Positions 40,751 to 48,787 of a stretch of 64,000 nucleotides of DNA are shown in pieces. The DNA comes from Lachnotalea sp041821265 (lineage in GTDB: Bacteria; Bacillota; Clostridia; Lachnospirales; Lachnospiraceae): the NCBI GenBank assembly GCA_041821265.1, contig JBGUEQ010000009.1, forward strand, positions 1 through 64,000, given 5' to 3'. The notes beneath the pieces are model-generated. The model was not told the DNA's origin and did no database searches. It was given only the letters and a program-made list of their open reading frames with translations. Position 1 is the stretch's first letter, and every line of letters begins with the position of its first letter. The position numbers were made by a program, and so were the translations under genes.

Positions 40751-42639
40751 TAACTAAATGGTATTACTGTTTGTCCATCTATTTCCTCAAATTCTTCAAT
40801 ATCGCACTGCATTTTTAGCCACACGCACCTTGGTGAACTATCACCTATCCGCTTAGTTTTTGTATTTCTTCCTCCTGAAGTTCTCAATAATTCTCTTTTT
40901 TCCGCCCAATTCAAGAAGCCTTTACCAGAAAAATTTCCTTTTTCAGCAATTCGATTAAATGCATTGGATAGAATAATTACATAACCTTTTTCAATTACTC
41001 CCCAAACTTCACCTTTGTATTCTCCACGTTCGTCTGGTTTAAATTTATTTATGTTGACTGAAACTTCCGACATAATGAAGTCATAAGCTCTATCATTTTC
41101 AGATACCTCACCCTTATTTTTAAGAAAATCTACACATTGGTTCAAATCAAGATAAATATCATCCTGGAATATGTAATCAGTTGCGATTTTATCTGCTGTA
41201 AGCATTACTGACAGCGGTATGGTTTGCTTTTCTTCTTTTTCTATCTCAATCTCTCTAGCTCTTTCATTTATTTTTTCCAAAAAATCCTCTTGCATTTCTC
41301 TAATAGCATCAAATCCAATGTCATTAATGGCATCAATAAACATTTTGCCAGCAAAACCATAATTTTTATTGATTAATTCTACTACCGCATTACCATTTTT
41401 GAATATAGAACCCTCTGCCATTTCAAAGTCAAGAATACGATTGATTGCTCCCCCACGCATTGTATCTGTGCATAAGGGACGTTCTATATTAGTTAAGGTG
41501 ACATTCTGCCAAGTATGTGCCTGATTAATCCCTAAATTGACATTAGAACGATCCTTACCTTTTCCACCACATAACATGTAAATAAAATCAGTAAAAGAAT
41601 CTCCGTATTTATCCCTAGTCTTTGACAAGTCGTCAATTACCATTGGTAAATTATTTAAAATGTCTGCTCTAACTTCCAACGAAACTAATGTGCTAACAGG
41701 ATCCGTCATATATTTTGATTCTCCAGGATTCGCCCATATGGACGTTGCAACCATTAAGGCTACTGTTTTACCTTTTCCGGTTTCTCCCCACAGATTGACT
41801 ATAAATGGAAGCACTGACAATGGTTTTAATAAAACACTTGCAAAACTACCTGCCATATATACCTTTGTTTCAAATCTATCCGAACTTCTAATACTAGAAA
41901 TTAAATCAAACCATTTTTGCCTGTCACCATGCTCTTGTACACTTTCAAATATATCCTTAAATCTACTTTCACTATCAAACTCTATATCTGCTCCATATGG
42001 CATAAATTCACCATTAATCCATCCAAATTTGGATGTTGAAACTCTAGTATCGATTAAGGAAATATTGAAATTTTCCAAATCTGATAGAAATTTCACCAGT
42101 GCTCTTGACGTTTCAGACGTTACTGACACGCCATAATCAGCTAAAGAGACAATTTTATTTGCGGATGCTATTGTTCCTTTGTCTACTACTATTTCCTTCC
42201 ATTTCAAACCTTTTTTAAACGCAATCTTAATCTTTTCTTTTCCTGTCTCCGCATTAATTAATCGTTGCACTGGTAAAATAGGGTGATAACAAGCAAGTGA
42301 TTCTCCAAACATATTACCTATGCTAATTCCATCTTCACTTGCCATCCAATTGCCACAATATAATTCATGGCCATCTTCAAAATAATCAAACTGTGTATAA
42401 TTATCAAATCCACTTTGTTGATTAGATTTGCATTTTTTGATTTGTTTATTTACCTTGTTATAAGCAGCAACTAATTTTGTAAATTTAGTTTTTACACCTA
42501 ATTCATCAGCTCTATCTTGAAGCGAAAGCAATAATCTAGCTTTTTGTATTTCATCCTCTTCATCAAATACTTCTGTAAGTACTTCATCGGAAATGATTGT
42601 TTCTGCTGTTAGTGTATTAAGTGCTTCCAAGTCAATCAC
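40750..42639 (-). CDS. DUF927 domain helicase-like replication protein
   Basis: 629 residues. The DUF927/ATPase core is in ~150-420: GVSVTSETSRALVKFLSDLE, Walker A NLWGETGKGKT (~285), then PMVIDDLSKT as Walker B-like. The N-terminal ~70 residues and the C-terminal ~180 are extra; the C-terminal end carries winged-helix-like features. DUF927 proteins are superfamily III-like helicases paired with CHC2 primases in phages and ICEs. It overlaps the primase gene by 4 bp. Confidence 0.85.
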   Translation of the reverse strand: MIDLEALNTLTAETIISDEVLTEVFDEEDEIQKARLLLSLQDRADELGVKTKFTKLVAAYNKVNKQIKKCKSNQQSGFDNYTQFDYFEDGHELYCGNWMASEDGISIGNMFGESLACYHPILPVQRLINAETGKEKIKIAFKKGLKWKEIVVDKGTIASANKIVSLADYGVSVTSETSRALVKFLSDLENFNISLIDTRVSTSKFGWINGEFMPYGADIEFDSESRFKDIFESVQEHGDRQKWFDLISSIRSSDRFETKVYMAGSFASVLLKPLSVLPFIVNLWGETGKGKTVALMVATSIWANPGESKYMTDPVSTLVSLEVRADILNNLPMVIDDLSKTRDKYGDSFTDFIYMLCGGKGKDRSNVNLGINQAHTWQNVTLTNIERPLCTDTMRGGAINRILDFEMAEGSIFKNGNAVVELINKNYGFAGKMFIDAINDIGFDAIREMQEDFLEKINERAREIEIEKEEKQTIPLSVMLTADKIATDYIFQDDIYLDLNQCVDFLKNKGEVSENDRAYDFIMSEVSVNINKFKPDERGEYKGEVWGVIEKGYVIILSNAFNRIAEKGNFSGKGFLNWAEKRELLRTSGGRNTKTKRIGDSSPRCVWLKMQCDIEEFEEIDGQTVIPFS

Positions 42640-43127
42640 CTCTTTTCATTTAAGACTTCACTTTTATATAGCTGATACTGTAGAGCATTCATACAATCAC
42701 ACCATACATCTGATAGTGGTTCAGACTTATTTATGGTTCTTACATAAATATTAATAAGCATATTATTGAGTTGGATCCGTTCCTTTAATCTTCTTAATCT
42801 ATTTTGCTCTGTTTCACGCTTTTTCTCTGCTTTATATCTGGTTAAATTCCGCTTGAATTTATTACTGTCTGTATACTCTGGGTATTCTCCCCCAAGCTCA
42901 TAGAAAGCTTCTTTAAACGTCAAATTATCCATTGCTTGAACAAACGTAAATATATCGCCATTTTCCCCACATCCAAAACAGTTATAACCACCTTTATAAA
43001 TCTTCATGGAAGCCGTCTTTTCATGATGAAACGGACATGGTATATATCCACGTTTATCCGGTACCATTCCATATCTTAATAAAATATCTCTCATTGAATA
43101 TTGTTGTTTAATATCTTCACTAGTCAT
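42636..43127 (-). CDS. DNA primase CHC2 zinc-finger protein
   Basis: 163 residues from the ATG preceded by AGGTGGAG (3 nt); an upstream GTG at 43136 is also possible. The CHC2 zinc finger is clear: YIPCPFHHEKTASMKIYKGG, then YNCFGCGENGDIF. No TOPRIM domain follows, so it supplies only the DNA-binding part of a primase, presumably with the DUF927 helicase. The C-terminal half is a basic helix rich in Arg/Lys. Confidence 0.88.
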   Translation of the reverse strand: MTSEDIKQQYSMRDILLRYGMVPDKRGYIPCPFHHEKTASMKIYKGGYNCFGCGENGDIFTFVQAMDNLTFKEAFYELGGEYPEYTDSNKFKRNLTRYKAEKKRETEQNRLRRLKERIQLNNMLINIYVRTINKSEPLSDVWCDCMNALQYQLYKSEVLNEKR

Positions 43128-43617
43128 AAGCTCCACCTAGTATTTCAATTATTTTTTTACCTGTCTGCTCTTTGGTACAAAATTGAAACTCAACACCATA
43201 CTTTTTATGTAAGGTACCTAAAATTTTATACAATGTTTCGCCCTTCATTGCTTTTGTCTGAATCGTATTCCATTTGCCATCTTCTTTTATTCGTTTTTCT
43301 TCTCGTGGATTTTTCCACCATATAACATCTTCTAGGCACTCAATGTCTTTGCCATGTTCCACTAGTATTACAATTTGAATATCATTTTCATGCGCTCGTA
43401 TAAGCTCATTTCTAAACCTATCGTGTTGATTACATACGTTGCTACAAAGTTCTGTTAGATTCTGTTTTCTATCAATGATTAAGCGCGGATTGTCCAGGGA
43501 CATATAGTCCCCAACCCACAACTTAGATACATAATACTTAATATTTTGCTGATTGAATTCATTAACTATTTTAGTAATTGCTCTTGCCTTTTCTCGTGAA
43601 TCAATCTGTATCTGCAT
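43120..43617 (-). CDS. ERCC4-type nuclease
   Basis: 165 residues. QIDSREKARAITKIVNEF, then VGDYMSLDNPRLIIDRKQNL, contain the ERCC4 nuclease motif (D ... GDY ... ERK, here IDRK). This family (XPF/Mus81-like) cuts branched DNA. It lies in the recombination cassette between SSB and primase and overlaps the primase gene. GGTGTTATG-adjacent purines serve as SD. Confidence 0.85.
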   Translation of the reverse strand: MQIQIDSREKARAITKIVNEFNQQNIKYYVSKLWVGDYMSLDNPRLIIDRKQNLTELCSNVCNQHDRFRNELIRAHENDIQIVILVEHGKDIECLEDVIWWKNPREEKRIKEDGKWNTIQTKAMKGETLYKILGTLHKKYGVEFQFCTKEQTGKKIIEILGGAYD

Positions 43618-43629
43618 TCATAACACCAC

Positions 43630-44046
43630 CTAATTAAACGGTAATTCTTCATCAATTCCATCTGGGATATTCATGAACCCGTCTGCATCTGCTGGACTAG
43701 GTTTTCCACCTGATCCAGCACTATTACCGTCTTGCTTACTTTCAACAAATTCAACATTTTCAGCCACAACATCCGTTGTATAAACTTTTTGATCGTCTTT
43801 ATTTGTATAACTACCTGTTTGAATTCTTCCATTTAATCCAATGCGCATACCTTTATTAAAATATTTCTCAACAAATTCAGCTGTTTTACCAAATGCTATG
43901 CAATTGATAAAGTCAGCTGTAGGACCATTGTCTTGTTTAAATCTCCTATCTACGGCAATACCAAATCTAGCGATACTACTTCCACCATCTGAATATCTAA
44001 TCTCTGGATCCCTAGTAAGACGTCCCACTAAGTTAACATTGTTCAT
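43630..44046 (-). CDS. ssb: Single-stranded DNA-binding protein
   Basis: 138 residues. NNVNLVGRLTRDPEIRYSDG, then IARFGIAVDRRFK, then FINCIAFGKTAEFVEKYF, and RIGLNGRIQTGSY are the OB-fold core. The acidic tail ends in EELPFN, the usual SSB tip that recruits repair proteins (consensus DDDIPF). It is 3 bp from the ERF gene and is a phage-borne copy. Confidence 0.95.
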   Translation of the reverse strand: MNNVNLVGRLTRDPEIRYSDGGSSIARFGIAVDRRFKQDNGPTADFINCIAFGKTAEFVEKYFNKGMRIGLNGRIQTGSYTNKDDQKVYTTDVVAENVEFVESKQDGNSAGSGGKPSPADADGFMNIPDGIDEELPFN

Positions 44047-44048
44047 AT

Positions 44049-44711
44049 TTATTCCTCAACTTTCTTATCAGGTGTCACTTTAAATTTTTTCATCATATCC
44101 ATAAAATTTTTTACTGTCATATCTTCAAGTTTTTTTATCTTACAGGAATTAAATATTACACTCTCCTTAACCCCTGTTCTTTCCAGTTCACCTTTAATCG
44201 TGTTTAACTTTGCCTGATCAATTTTAATATTTTCATTCGCTTGCTGCTCTTGGTTTGTCGGCTCATTCTTATTGGCTGGTTTTGAATTTGTAGGTTTATT
44301 TGTTGCTTTATCTCCATCACCTTTATTGGTGGAATCTGAATCTTTTACATCATCAATACAAAACAAACCATTGAGTGCATATTTTCTTGCATAACTGCTT
44401 GTACTTCCTGTTACCTGCGAAGCATCCATACCCTTCTTTGATTCTTCTTCTCTTGCATACGCTGTGTTAATCTTTATTTCTCCGCTCGCACAGTCAATGA
44501 ACTGCGCCGTAGCTTTTATGTAATATCTATCCCCTATGTGCTCGAGTGAATCACCTACTAATACAATTGCATTTACTTCTTTTAAAATAGGCTTCAAACC
44601 CTCTAAAATATCCTCACAACTTCTATATTTGTATTTACCAAAACTATTATATTGATTCTTTGGAGCATTAAGTTCTGTCTGAACTTTCAATAATTTTTCT
44701 GCTACATTCAT
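44049..44711 (-). CDS. ERF family single-strand annealing recombinase
   Basis: 220 residues. NQYNSFGKYKYRSCEDILEG, then IKATAQFIDCASGEIKINTA, then GSTSSYARKYALNGLFCIDD are the ERF superfamily core (~residues 15-125). The C-terminal part is Asn/Lys-rich linker and a helical end. It anneals single strands for phage recombination or circularisation, with the adjacent SSB. Confidence 0.92.
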   Translation of the reverse strand: MNVAEKLLKVQTELNAPKNQYNSFGKYKYRSCEDILEGLKPILKEVNAIVLVGDSLEHIGDRYYIKATAQFIDCASGEIKINTAYAREEESKKGMDASQVTGSTSSYARKYALNGLFCIDDVKDSDSTNKGDGDKATNKPTNSKPANKNEPTNQEQQANENIKIDQAKLNTIKGELERTGVKESVIFNSCKIKKLEDMTVKNFMDMMKKFKVTPDKKVEE

Positions 44712-44915
44712 CTATACTTCCTCCTTATCATATACAGCATTCTTTGACGCATATATTATTGCCGTTGATGCTATCTGTGCCATGGATACTGTAGATTCGT
44801 TATACATATCTACTAAAATGTTATAAGCTTCTGGAGTAATCCTTACATTACATCTATCCTTTGCTGGATTTTTCTCTTTTCGTCTTGCCGGAATATGAAA
44901 TTTATTATCTTCCAT
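44712..44915 (-). CDS. Small ribbon-helix-helix-like protein
   Basis: 67 residues. DRCNVRITPEAYNILVDMYN followed by SMAQIASTAIIYASKNAVY resembles a ribbon-helix-helix DNA-binding fold with a basic N-terminal arm. It is directly upstream of ERF, 0-bp gap. Regulatory role inferred. Confidence 0.6.
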   Translation of the reverse strand: MEDNKFHIPARRKEKNPAKDRCNVRITPEAYNILVDMYNESTVSMAQIASTAIIYASKNAVYDKEEV

Positions 44916-44917
44916 AA

Positions 44918-45877
44918 CTACACATCCTTTCTTTTAAAATAAATACCAATACTGTTGAATGCCATTTCCACTTCGACCAACTCTTCCTTCGTAGCCACTA
45001 CACTGTAAACCGCTCTTATTGTAGATGGTTGTTCAAATGGAAGCGTATCAATCACCTCTGCTATTTCTTCTTTGCATTCTTGTGCTGGTTGAACTATCAC
45101 TGTCTTTGCTTGCTCCGCTTGTACCGCTTTTACTCTTTCTTCTTCACGAATACGATTTTCTCTTTCAATTCTTTCTCTTTCCTCTGTTTTTGCCTTTTCA
45201 ATCTCCGCTTGCTTCTTACGTTCTTCCTCAGCTTGTCTTCTTTCATTCTCTTTTTGAATGATTTCAGCCTTTTGCTGTTCATATTTATTAATGTATGTAA
45301 TTGCATTCGTCAAACTCAGATCCTTTTTATAAAGATCAAGTGCTTTATCTACCACCTCTGAATTCATAGCTTGAATCGTTGTTATTGCTGCAATTGTGCT
45401 TTCTACCACACCTGTGATATCTTCCGTTATTGACTTAATAGAAGTTGTTGTGTTTTCCCACTTGGTATTGTAAATTTTCTCTAAGGTTAAATATTCCGTC
45501 ACATCAACTGCTATCTCTGTATATATCTCTTGGATTTTAGCTCTCTTTTCCGCTTTTTTCTTTTCGTCAAACGCGGTTATTTGCTTGTCAATTAATTCAA
45601 TTGGCGCATCAATAATCTTAATCAAATCATTTGCCTTGGTTTCAAAATCTTTGTAAGGAACTAAACATTGATTTTTAACATCTTTTCGCTTATCATCAAT
45701 TGCTTTTTTAATTTTTCTTAAGGTAGCAACTTCCCCCTTTGCAATCTGCTTAGTTTCTTCTGTGAATGTGGCATCTTTGTAAAGATCCATTTGCTTTGCC
45801 AGGTTCTCTTTTATTTCCTCATAATTAAATTTAATTGCCCCAACCTGTTGATCTACGACTACTTTTAATTCGCTCAT
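44918..45877 (-). CDS. DUF1351 family phage protein
   Basis: 319 residues. LKVVVDQQVGAIKFNYEEIK, then TLRKIKKAIDDKRKDVKNQC, and CLVPYKDFETKANDLIKIID are typical of DUF1351. The C-terminal half is a long charged coiled coil (QKENERRQAEEERKKQAEIE...). The family is coded beside ERF/RecT genes in Firmicutes phages, suggesting a role in recombination, but its biochemical activity is not established. Confidence 0.87.
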   Translation of the reverse strand: MSELKVVVDQQVGAIKFNYEEIKENLAKQMDLYKDATFTEETKQIAKGEVATLRKIKKAIDDKRKDVKNQCLVPYKDFETKANDLIKIIDAPIELIDKQITAFDEKKKAEKRAKIQEIYTEIAVDVTEYLTLEKIYNTKWENTTTSIKSITEDITGVVESTIAAITTIQAMNSEVVDKALDLYKKDLSLTNAITYINKYEQQKAEIIQKENERRQAEEERKKQAEIEKAKTEERERIERENRIREEERVKAVQAEQAKTVIVQPAQECKEEIAEVIDTLPFEQPSTIRAVYSVVATKEELVEVEMAFNSIGIYFKRKDV

Positions 45878-46030
45878 TTATACTTCCTCACTTTCCAATA
45901 CTTCATTACATTCAAGCTCCGTCATTTTTACAAGGATTTCTCTGTAGATATCTTTTTTATTTTCATCACCATAGAGCGTATTTCTACTTAACTCCTTCAT
46001 AATCTGGTACCACATTTTCTTATAGTCCAT
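45878..46030 (-). CDS. Small acidic phage protein
   Basis: 50 residues (MDYKKMWYQIMKELSRNTLY ... KMTELECNEVLESEEV). Its stop abuts the DUF1351 start codon, so it is part of the same operon. No recognised family. Purines AGAAACGGAGAAAAGG lie upstream. Confidence 0.55.
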   Translation of the reverse strand: MDYKKMWYQIMKELSRNTLYGDENKKDIYREILVKMTELECNEVLESEEV

Positions 46031-46128
46031 TGCCTTTTCTCCGTTTCTGTGCTACACTAGCACCATAAAATTTATTTTTAGTTACCTGAACTTATGGAAG
46101 CTGTCACTTCTATAAGTTCTTTTTCTTA

Positions 46129-46248
46129 TCATCGCATCCATGCTGCTTGCACAAAATAATAAACACATCTTAGTAATTTAATATTTGTTTCATCGATGCC
46201 ATCCACAAGACGATGTATAGCTCTTTTTAATGTATCTGCATTATCCAT
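46129..46248 (-). CDS. 39-residue phage micro-protein
   Basis: MDNADTLKRAIHRLVDGIDE then TNIKLLRCVYYFVQAAWMR. The pattern (LLR-x-VYYF-V-x-A) recurs in small proteins of clostridial phages. SD GAAAGGGG lies ~8 nt before ATG. Function unknown. Confidence 0.5.
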   Translation of the reverse strand: MDNADTLKRAIHRLVDGIDETNIKLLRCVYYFVQAAWMR

Positions 46249-46265
46249 ATTAAAAACCCCTTTCT

Positions 46266-46281
46266 GTTGCACCGGTGCAAC
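46266..46281. promoter_or_regulatory. 16-bp perfect palindrome
   Basis: GTTGCACC/GGTGCAAC between two micro-genes. It could be an operator or a short hairpin; no T-run follows. Confidence 0.35.
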
Positions 46282-46283
46282 TT

Positions 46284-46382
46284 TTAATTTTCATAAACAT
46301 GGCCATCATTAATTTGGACTGTTTGTCCATTTTCCTCATACGCATCAAGAATCTCTTGAATTGTTTTTTCGTCTAAACTCAT
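46284..46382 (-). CDS. 32-residue phage micro-protein
   Basis: MSLDEKTIQEILDAYEENGQ then TVQINDGHVYEN. Its ATG overlaps the stop of the HTH gene (TAATG), so it is coupled to it. Acidic; role unknown. Confidence 0.45.
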   Translation of the reverse strand: MSLDEKTIQEILDAYEENGQTVQINDGHVYEN

Positions 46383-46564
46383 TATCTTGTCCTTATCTCC
46401 TTTCTCCACGTTTCAAAACTCTCCGTATCTACCATCCATTTGCCACCACCGGGTGTCTTGATACCAGGAAAGCCTTTGATTCTTGTATACTGCTTCAATG
46501 TCTCTCGGTTAAAACCAAGTTTATGTAATTCTGTAATGCTCATGATTGGCTTTGGATACTGCAT
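46382..46564 (-). CDS. Small HTH DNA-binding protein
   Basis: 60 residues from MQYPKPIMSITELHKLGFNR, after GGTGGTG. The pattern (ITELHKLGFNRETLKQYTRI, then FPGIKTPGGGKWMVDTESFE) is a short winged-helix/excisionase-like DNA-binding fold (MerR-like). It is one of two such genes in the early region and a candidate excisionase or early regulator. Confidence 0.65.
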   Translation of the reverse strand: MQYPKPIMSITELHKLGFNRETLKQYTRIKGFPGIKTPGGGKWMVDTESFETWRKEIRTR

Positions 46565-46580
46565 ATCTATCACCACCTTA

Positions 46581-46609
46581 TTGGTATATTTTGTAATTTG
46601 TTATATAAT
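46581..46609 (+). promoter_or_regulatory. Plus-strand promoter 1 in early region
   Basis: TTGGTA (46581-46586), 17-bp spacer, TATAAT (46604-46609). A TAGCT-GAGAG-AGCTA hairpin follows at 46617-46631. Confidence 0.65.
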
Positions 46610-46657
46610 CTCCTTATAGCTGAGAGAGCTAAATACTTAAGAAGGGAGGTCATACAT

Positions 46658-46684
46658 ATGGAAGTTATTTGGCTTCGCATGTAA
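46658..46684 (+). CDS. Eight-residue leader-type peptide ORF
   Basis: GAAGGGAGG followed at ~8 nt by ATG encodes MEVIWLRM and a stop. Promoter, hairpin and strong SD upstream suggest real translation, possibly a leader or regulatory peptide. It is convergent with the BC1881-like gene, 28 bp away. Confidence 0.4.
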   Translation: MEVIWLRM

Positions 46685-46712
46685 AAGGTGTGTATCGATA
46701 TAAACAGATACG

Positions 46713-46862
46713 CTAATCGGTAACCACAAGCACTATGGCAGGACCATTTACTGCAATATCAATATCTTTATGAGGTTCTGCCAAATGTACTTGTACACCT
46801 TCACGCTCTTTTAATTCTTCTACTAATTCGAGTGTCTTGAAATCTTTCAATTTATTTTCCAT
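46713..46862 (-). CDS. BC1881 family small phage protein
   Basis: 49 residues: MENKLKDFKTLELVEELKER followed by EGVQVHLAEPHKDIDIAVNG. It matches the BC1881-type phage micro-proteins (L-x-x-LVEELKxREGV). SD GAAAGGAC... lies upstream. Function unknown. Confidence 0.65.
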   Translation of the reverse strand: MENKLKDFKTLELVEELKEREGVQVHLAEPHKDIDIAVNGPAIVLVVTD

Positions 46863-46884
46863 CTAATCACTGTCCTTTCTCAAT

Positions 46885-46913
46885 TTGATTTTTCTTTATA
46901 ACTCTCCTATAAT
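46885..46913 (+). promoter_or_regulatory. Plus-strand promoter 2 in early region
   Basis: TTGATT (46885-46890), 17-bp spacer, TATAAT (46908-46913), followed by GTAATTA. Nearly the same sequence recurs at 47593-47621. Confidence 0.75.
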
Positions 46914-46962
46914 GTAATTACGGTACTTGTATGCCGAATACTAGAGGAAGGAGAAAATACTT

Positions 46963-47250
46963 ATGACTGAATTTGAATTAAATTTGCTGAAAAACGCATA
47001 CAATAACTTACTTAATTCTGGTGATGCTACATCCACTTTTATCGCATTAGATAATGACTTACTTATAAGTGCTCTAAATTCATTCGAATCATTGCAACAA
47101 TCTAATTACATAGAATTATCAAGTGATAATCTTGATAAGGGTGTATTAACAATTGTTAAAAAAGATGGAACTATTAGTGAAGATATTAAATTTATCTATA
47201 CACTAACTTCATCAGGAATTGAGTTTTGTAGAAACAATTTTGACATTTAG
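46963..47250 (+). CDS. Small phage protein on opposite strand
   Basis: 95 residues (MTEFELNLLKNAYNNLLNSG ... FIYTLTSSGIEFCRNNFDI). The end reads like a winged-helix wing. GAAGGAG precedes ATG at 9 nt, and promoter 2 drives it. Its 3' end overlaps the 3' end of the minus-strand gene 47212-47385 by 39 bp. Its start resembles that of the other plus-strand gene (MSELELKIYESF). Confidence 0.6.
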   Translation: MTEFELNLLKNAYNNLLNSGDATSTFIALDNDLLISALNSFESLQQSNYIELSSDNLDKGVLTIVKKDGTISEDIKFIYTLTSSGIEFCRNNFDI

Positions 47251-47385
47251 TTCAACATGATACGAATTTGAACTTTTTATGAATGAAACAGATTGAATAT
47301 TATTAGCAAAATCTTGTTCTGACATCTGTTTCAATTCATTTAAAATATCTTTTGAGAATCCTTCTTTGATTTTATCTTGATTCAT
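47212..47385 (-). CDS. Small phage protein, convergent overlap
   Basis: 57 residues (MNQDKIKEGFSKDILNELKQ ... SYHVELNVKIVSTKLNS). GGGAG lies 5 nt before ATG. It overlaps the convergent gene above by 39 bp, so antisense interference between the two transcripts is possible. No family recognised. Confidence 0.5.
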   Translation of the reverse strand: MNQDKIKEGFSKDILNELKQMSEQDFANNIQSVSFIKSSNSYHVELNVKIVSTKLNS

Positions 47386-47398
47386 CTAATCTCCCTTT

Positions 47399-47572
47399 CT
47401 ATACAGTTGTTTTTCTTGCTTCCTCAAATGCCGTGAGGTATTCTTCTTTAATTCGATATGATTTTCCAATCTTGATTGCTGAGAGCTGTTTTTTTCGAAT
47501 CCAATCCCATACGGTAATTACTTTCACACCATATCTCTCTGCTACTTCTTCGCATGTGTATAATTTTGTCAA
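47399..47572 (-). CDS. Helix-turn-helix excisionase family protein
   Basis: 57 residues from a TTG after AAGAAAGGATG. YTCEEVAERYGVKVITVWDW, then IRKKQLSAIKIGKSYRIKEE is a textbook helix-turn-helix-17 / excisionase (SinI-Xis type) domain. It is the best candidate excisionase of the prophage, 2 kb from the defective integrase. Confidence 0.75.
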   Translation of the reverse strand: MTKLYTCEEVAERYGVKVITVWDWIRKKQLSAIKIGKSYRIKEEYLTAFEEARKTTV

Positions 47573-47592
47573 TGTGTCACATCCTTTCTTAT

Positions 47593-47621
47593 TTGATTTT
47601 TCAGTACTATTCTCCTATAAT
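47593..47621 (+). promoter_or_regulatory. Plus-strand promoter 3 in early region
   Basis: TTGATT (47593-47598), 17-bp spacer, TATAAT (47616-47621), then GTAATTA, repeating the promoter-2 module. Confidence 0.75.
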
Positions 47622-47670
47622 GTAATTATCAACTCTGGCAAGTTGAAATCAAACAAAAGGGAGGTGTGTT

Positions 47671-47847
47671 GTGTCTGAACTTGAATTAAAAATATACGAA
47701 TCTTTTAAAAGTCGTGAACAGTATACTTTGTCTGAGGATATGTCCGTTAGGATTAAAGAATTAGAACTAATTGATTCTTTGGAATCTGATGGAAGTATAC
47801 GAGTTACTGGTCGCGCTATGGGTTTTATTATCGGAACAGCTGACTAA
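47671..47847 (+). CDS. Small phage protein on opposite strand, second copy
   Basis: 58 residues from GTG after AGGGAGG (MSELELKIYESFKSREQYTL ... GRAMGFIIGTAD). It resembles the start of the 95-residue plus-strand protein and has the same promoter module. It overlaps the 3' end of the minus-strand gene 47828-48085 by 20 bp. Confidence 0.55.
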   Translation: MSELELKIYESFKSREQYTLSEDMSVRIKELELIDSLESDGSIRVTGRAMGFIIGTAD

Positions 47848-48085
47848 GGTTCCATTTAATATTTCGTTTTAGATATGCCCATCGTTCTTTCATCACTCGT
47901 TTGAATGGTGGGTATACATCTTTGATTTCTATTTCCTTCTTTTGTATTTTGGGATTTCCACAATAAACTTCCACATCATAAACCCCTTTAAAAATTGAAT
48001 AGTGAAACAGGATTGTATAGTCTACATCGCCAATCTTGAACCTCATCCACATTTGTTTGAAATCCATTATGTACTTGCGCTTCAC
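47828..48085 (-). CDS. Early phage protein
   Basis: 85 residues from GTG after GGAG (6 nt). Basic, aromatic (MWMRFKIGDVDYTILFHYSI, then FKRVMKERWAYLKRNIKWNL). It is the first minus-strand gene left of the repressor, the position of early regulators. No family recognised. Confidence 0.55.
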   Translation of the reverse strand: MKRKYIMDFKQMWMRFKIGDVDYTILFHYSIFKGVYDVEVYCGNPKIQKKEIEIKDVYPPFKRVMKERWAYLKRNIKWNLSQLFR

Positions 48086-48166
48086 ATAATTCTCCCTTCT
48101 TGATTTTTTCGAAACTATACTTTGTCGAATAATGTAATAAATTTTTACATACTTATAGTTGCGTAT

Positions 48167-48324
48167 AGCTCGGTTTAGTGATATACTATGTTTGCGAAAC
48201 GAAGTACATCTTTAAAACGAAATACATTTAACAAAAATCACTATACTCTCGTACAACCGAGCTATGCATGTAGTATATCTCTTTATACCGAGCTTGTCAA
48301 TAGCTTATTTCGTTGTGCCGAGAT
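48167..48324. promoter_or_regulatory. Operator array of prophage repressor switch
   Basis: ACCGAGCT occurs at 48256-48263 and 48287-48294, its complement AGCTCGGT at 48167-48174, and a variant GCCGAGAT at 48317-48324. Four sites in the divergent spacer between the repressor and the early minus-strand genes fit repressor operators. Promoter boxes here are less clear. Confidence 0.6.
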
Positions 48325-48349
48325 ATTTTTTTAAGAAAGAGGTATACTC

Positions 48350-48775
48350 ATGTATGAAATATTTGAAAAACTCTGCAATTCACGTGGAATAACACCTTAT
48401 AAATTTTGTAAAGACACCGAGGTGAATTCCTCAACAATTAGCACATGGAAGAAAAATAATTCAATTGCTGGACCTGAACTTTCAAAAAAAGTTTGCGATT
48501 ATTTCAATGTGTCTCTTGACTATCTAATTAATGGAAAAGAACCTGAAAAAAAAGAAACAGCATTAACTCCAAAAGATGAAAGAGACATTTCAAAGAAGCT
48601 TAGTGAAACACTTGAGCAGCTATCCTCAAACAAAGATGGATTAATGTTCGATGGTGAGGCTATGGATGAGGAAACAGTTGAATTATTAAAAATGAGTTTA
48701 GAACACGCAATAAAATCTGCTAAAATAACCGCAAAAAGAAAATATACTCCTAAAAAGTATAAAAAAGACAACTAA
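48350..48775 (+). CDS. XRE family prophage repressor
   Basis: 141 residues. The N-terminal HTH reads RGITPYKFCKDTEVNSSTIS followed by TWKKNNS and a VCDYFNVSLDYLINGKEP tail typical of XRE repressors. The C-terminal half is helical without a LexA-type peptidase domain. The next gene encodes an ImmA-type protease, so derepression probably occurs by ImmA cleavage, as in ICEBs1. It faces the operator array 48167-48324. Confidence 0.85.
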   Translation: MYEIFEKLCNSRGITPYKFCKDTEVNSSTISTWKKNNSIAGPELSKKVCDYFNVSLDYLINGKEPEKKETALTPKDERDISKKLSETLEQLSSNKDGLMFDGEAMDEETVELLKMSLEHAIKSAKITAKRKYTPKKYKKDN

Positions 48776-48787
48776 GGATGTGATTGG

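Noticed and set aside
41660..42136. 158-codon plus-strand frame within the DUF927 gene
   Set aside because: Lies entirely opposite the Walker region of a real gene, no SD or family resemblance.
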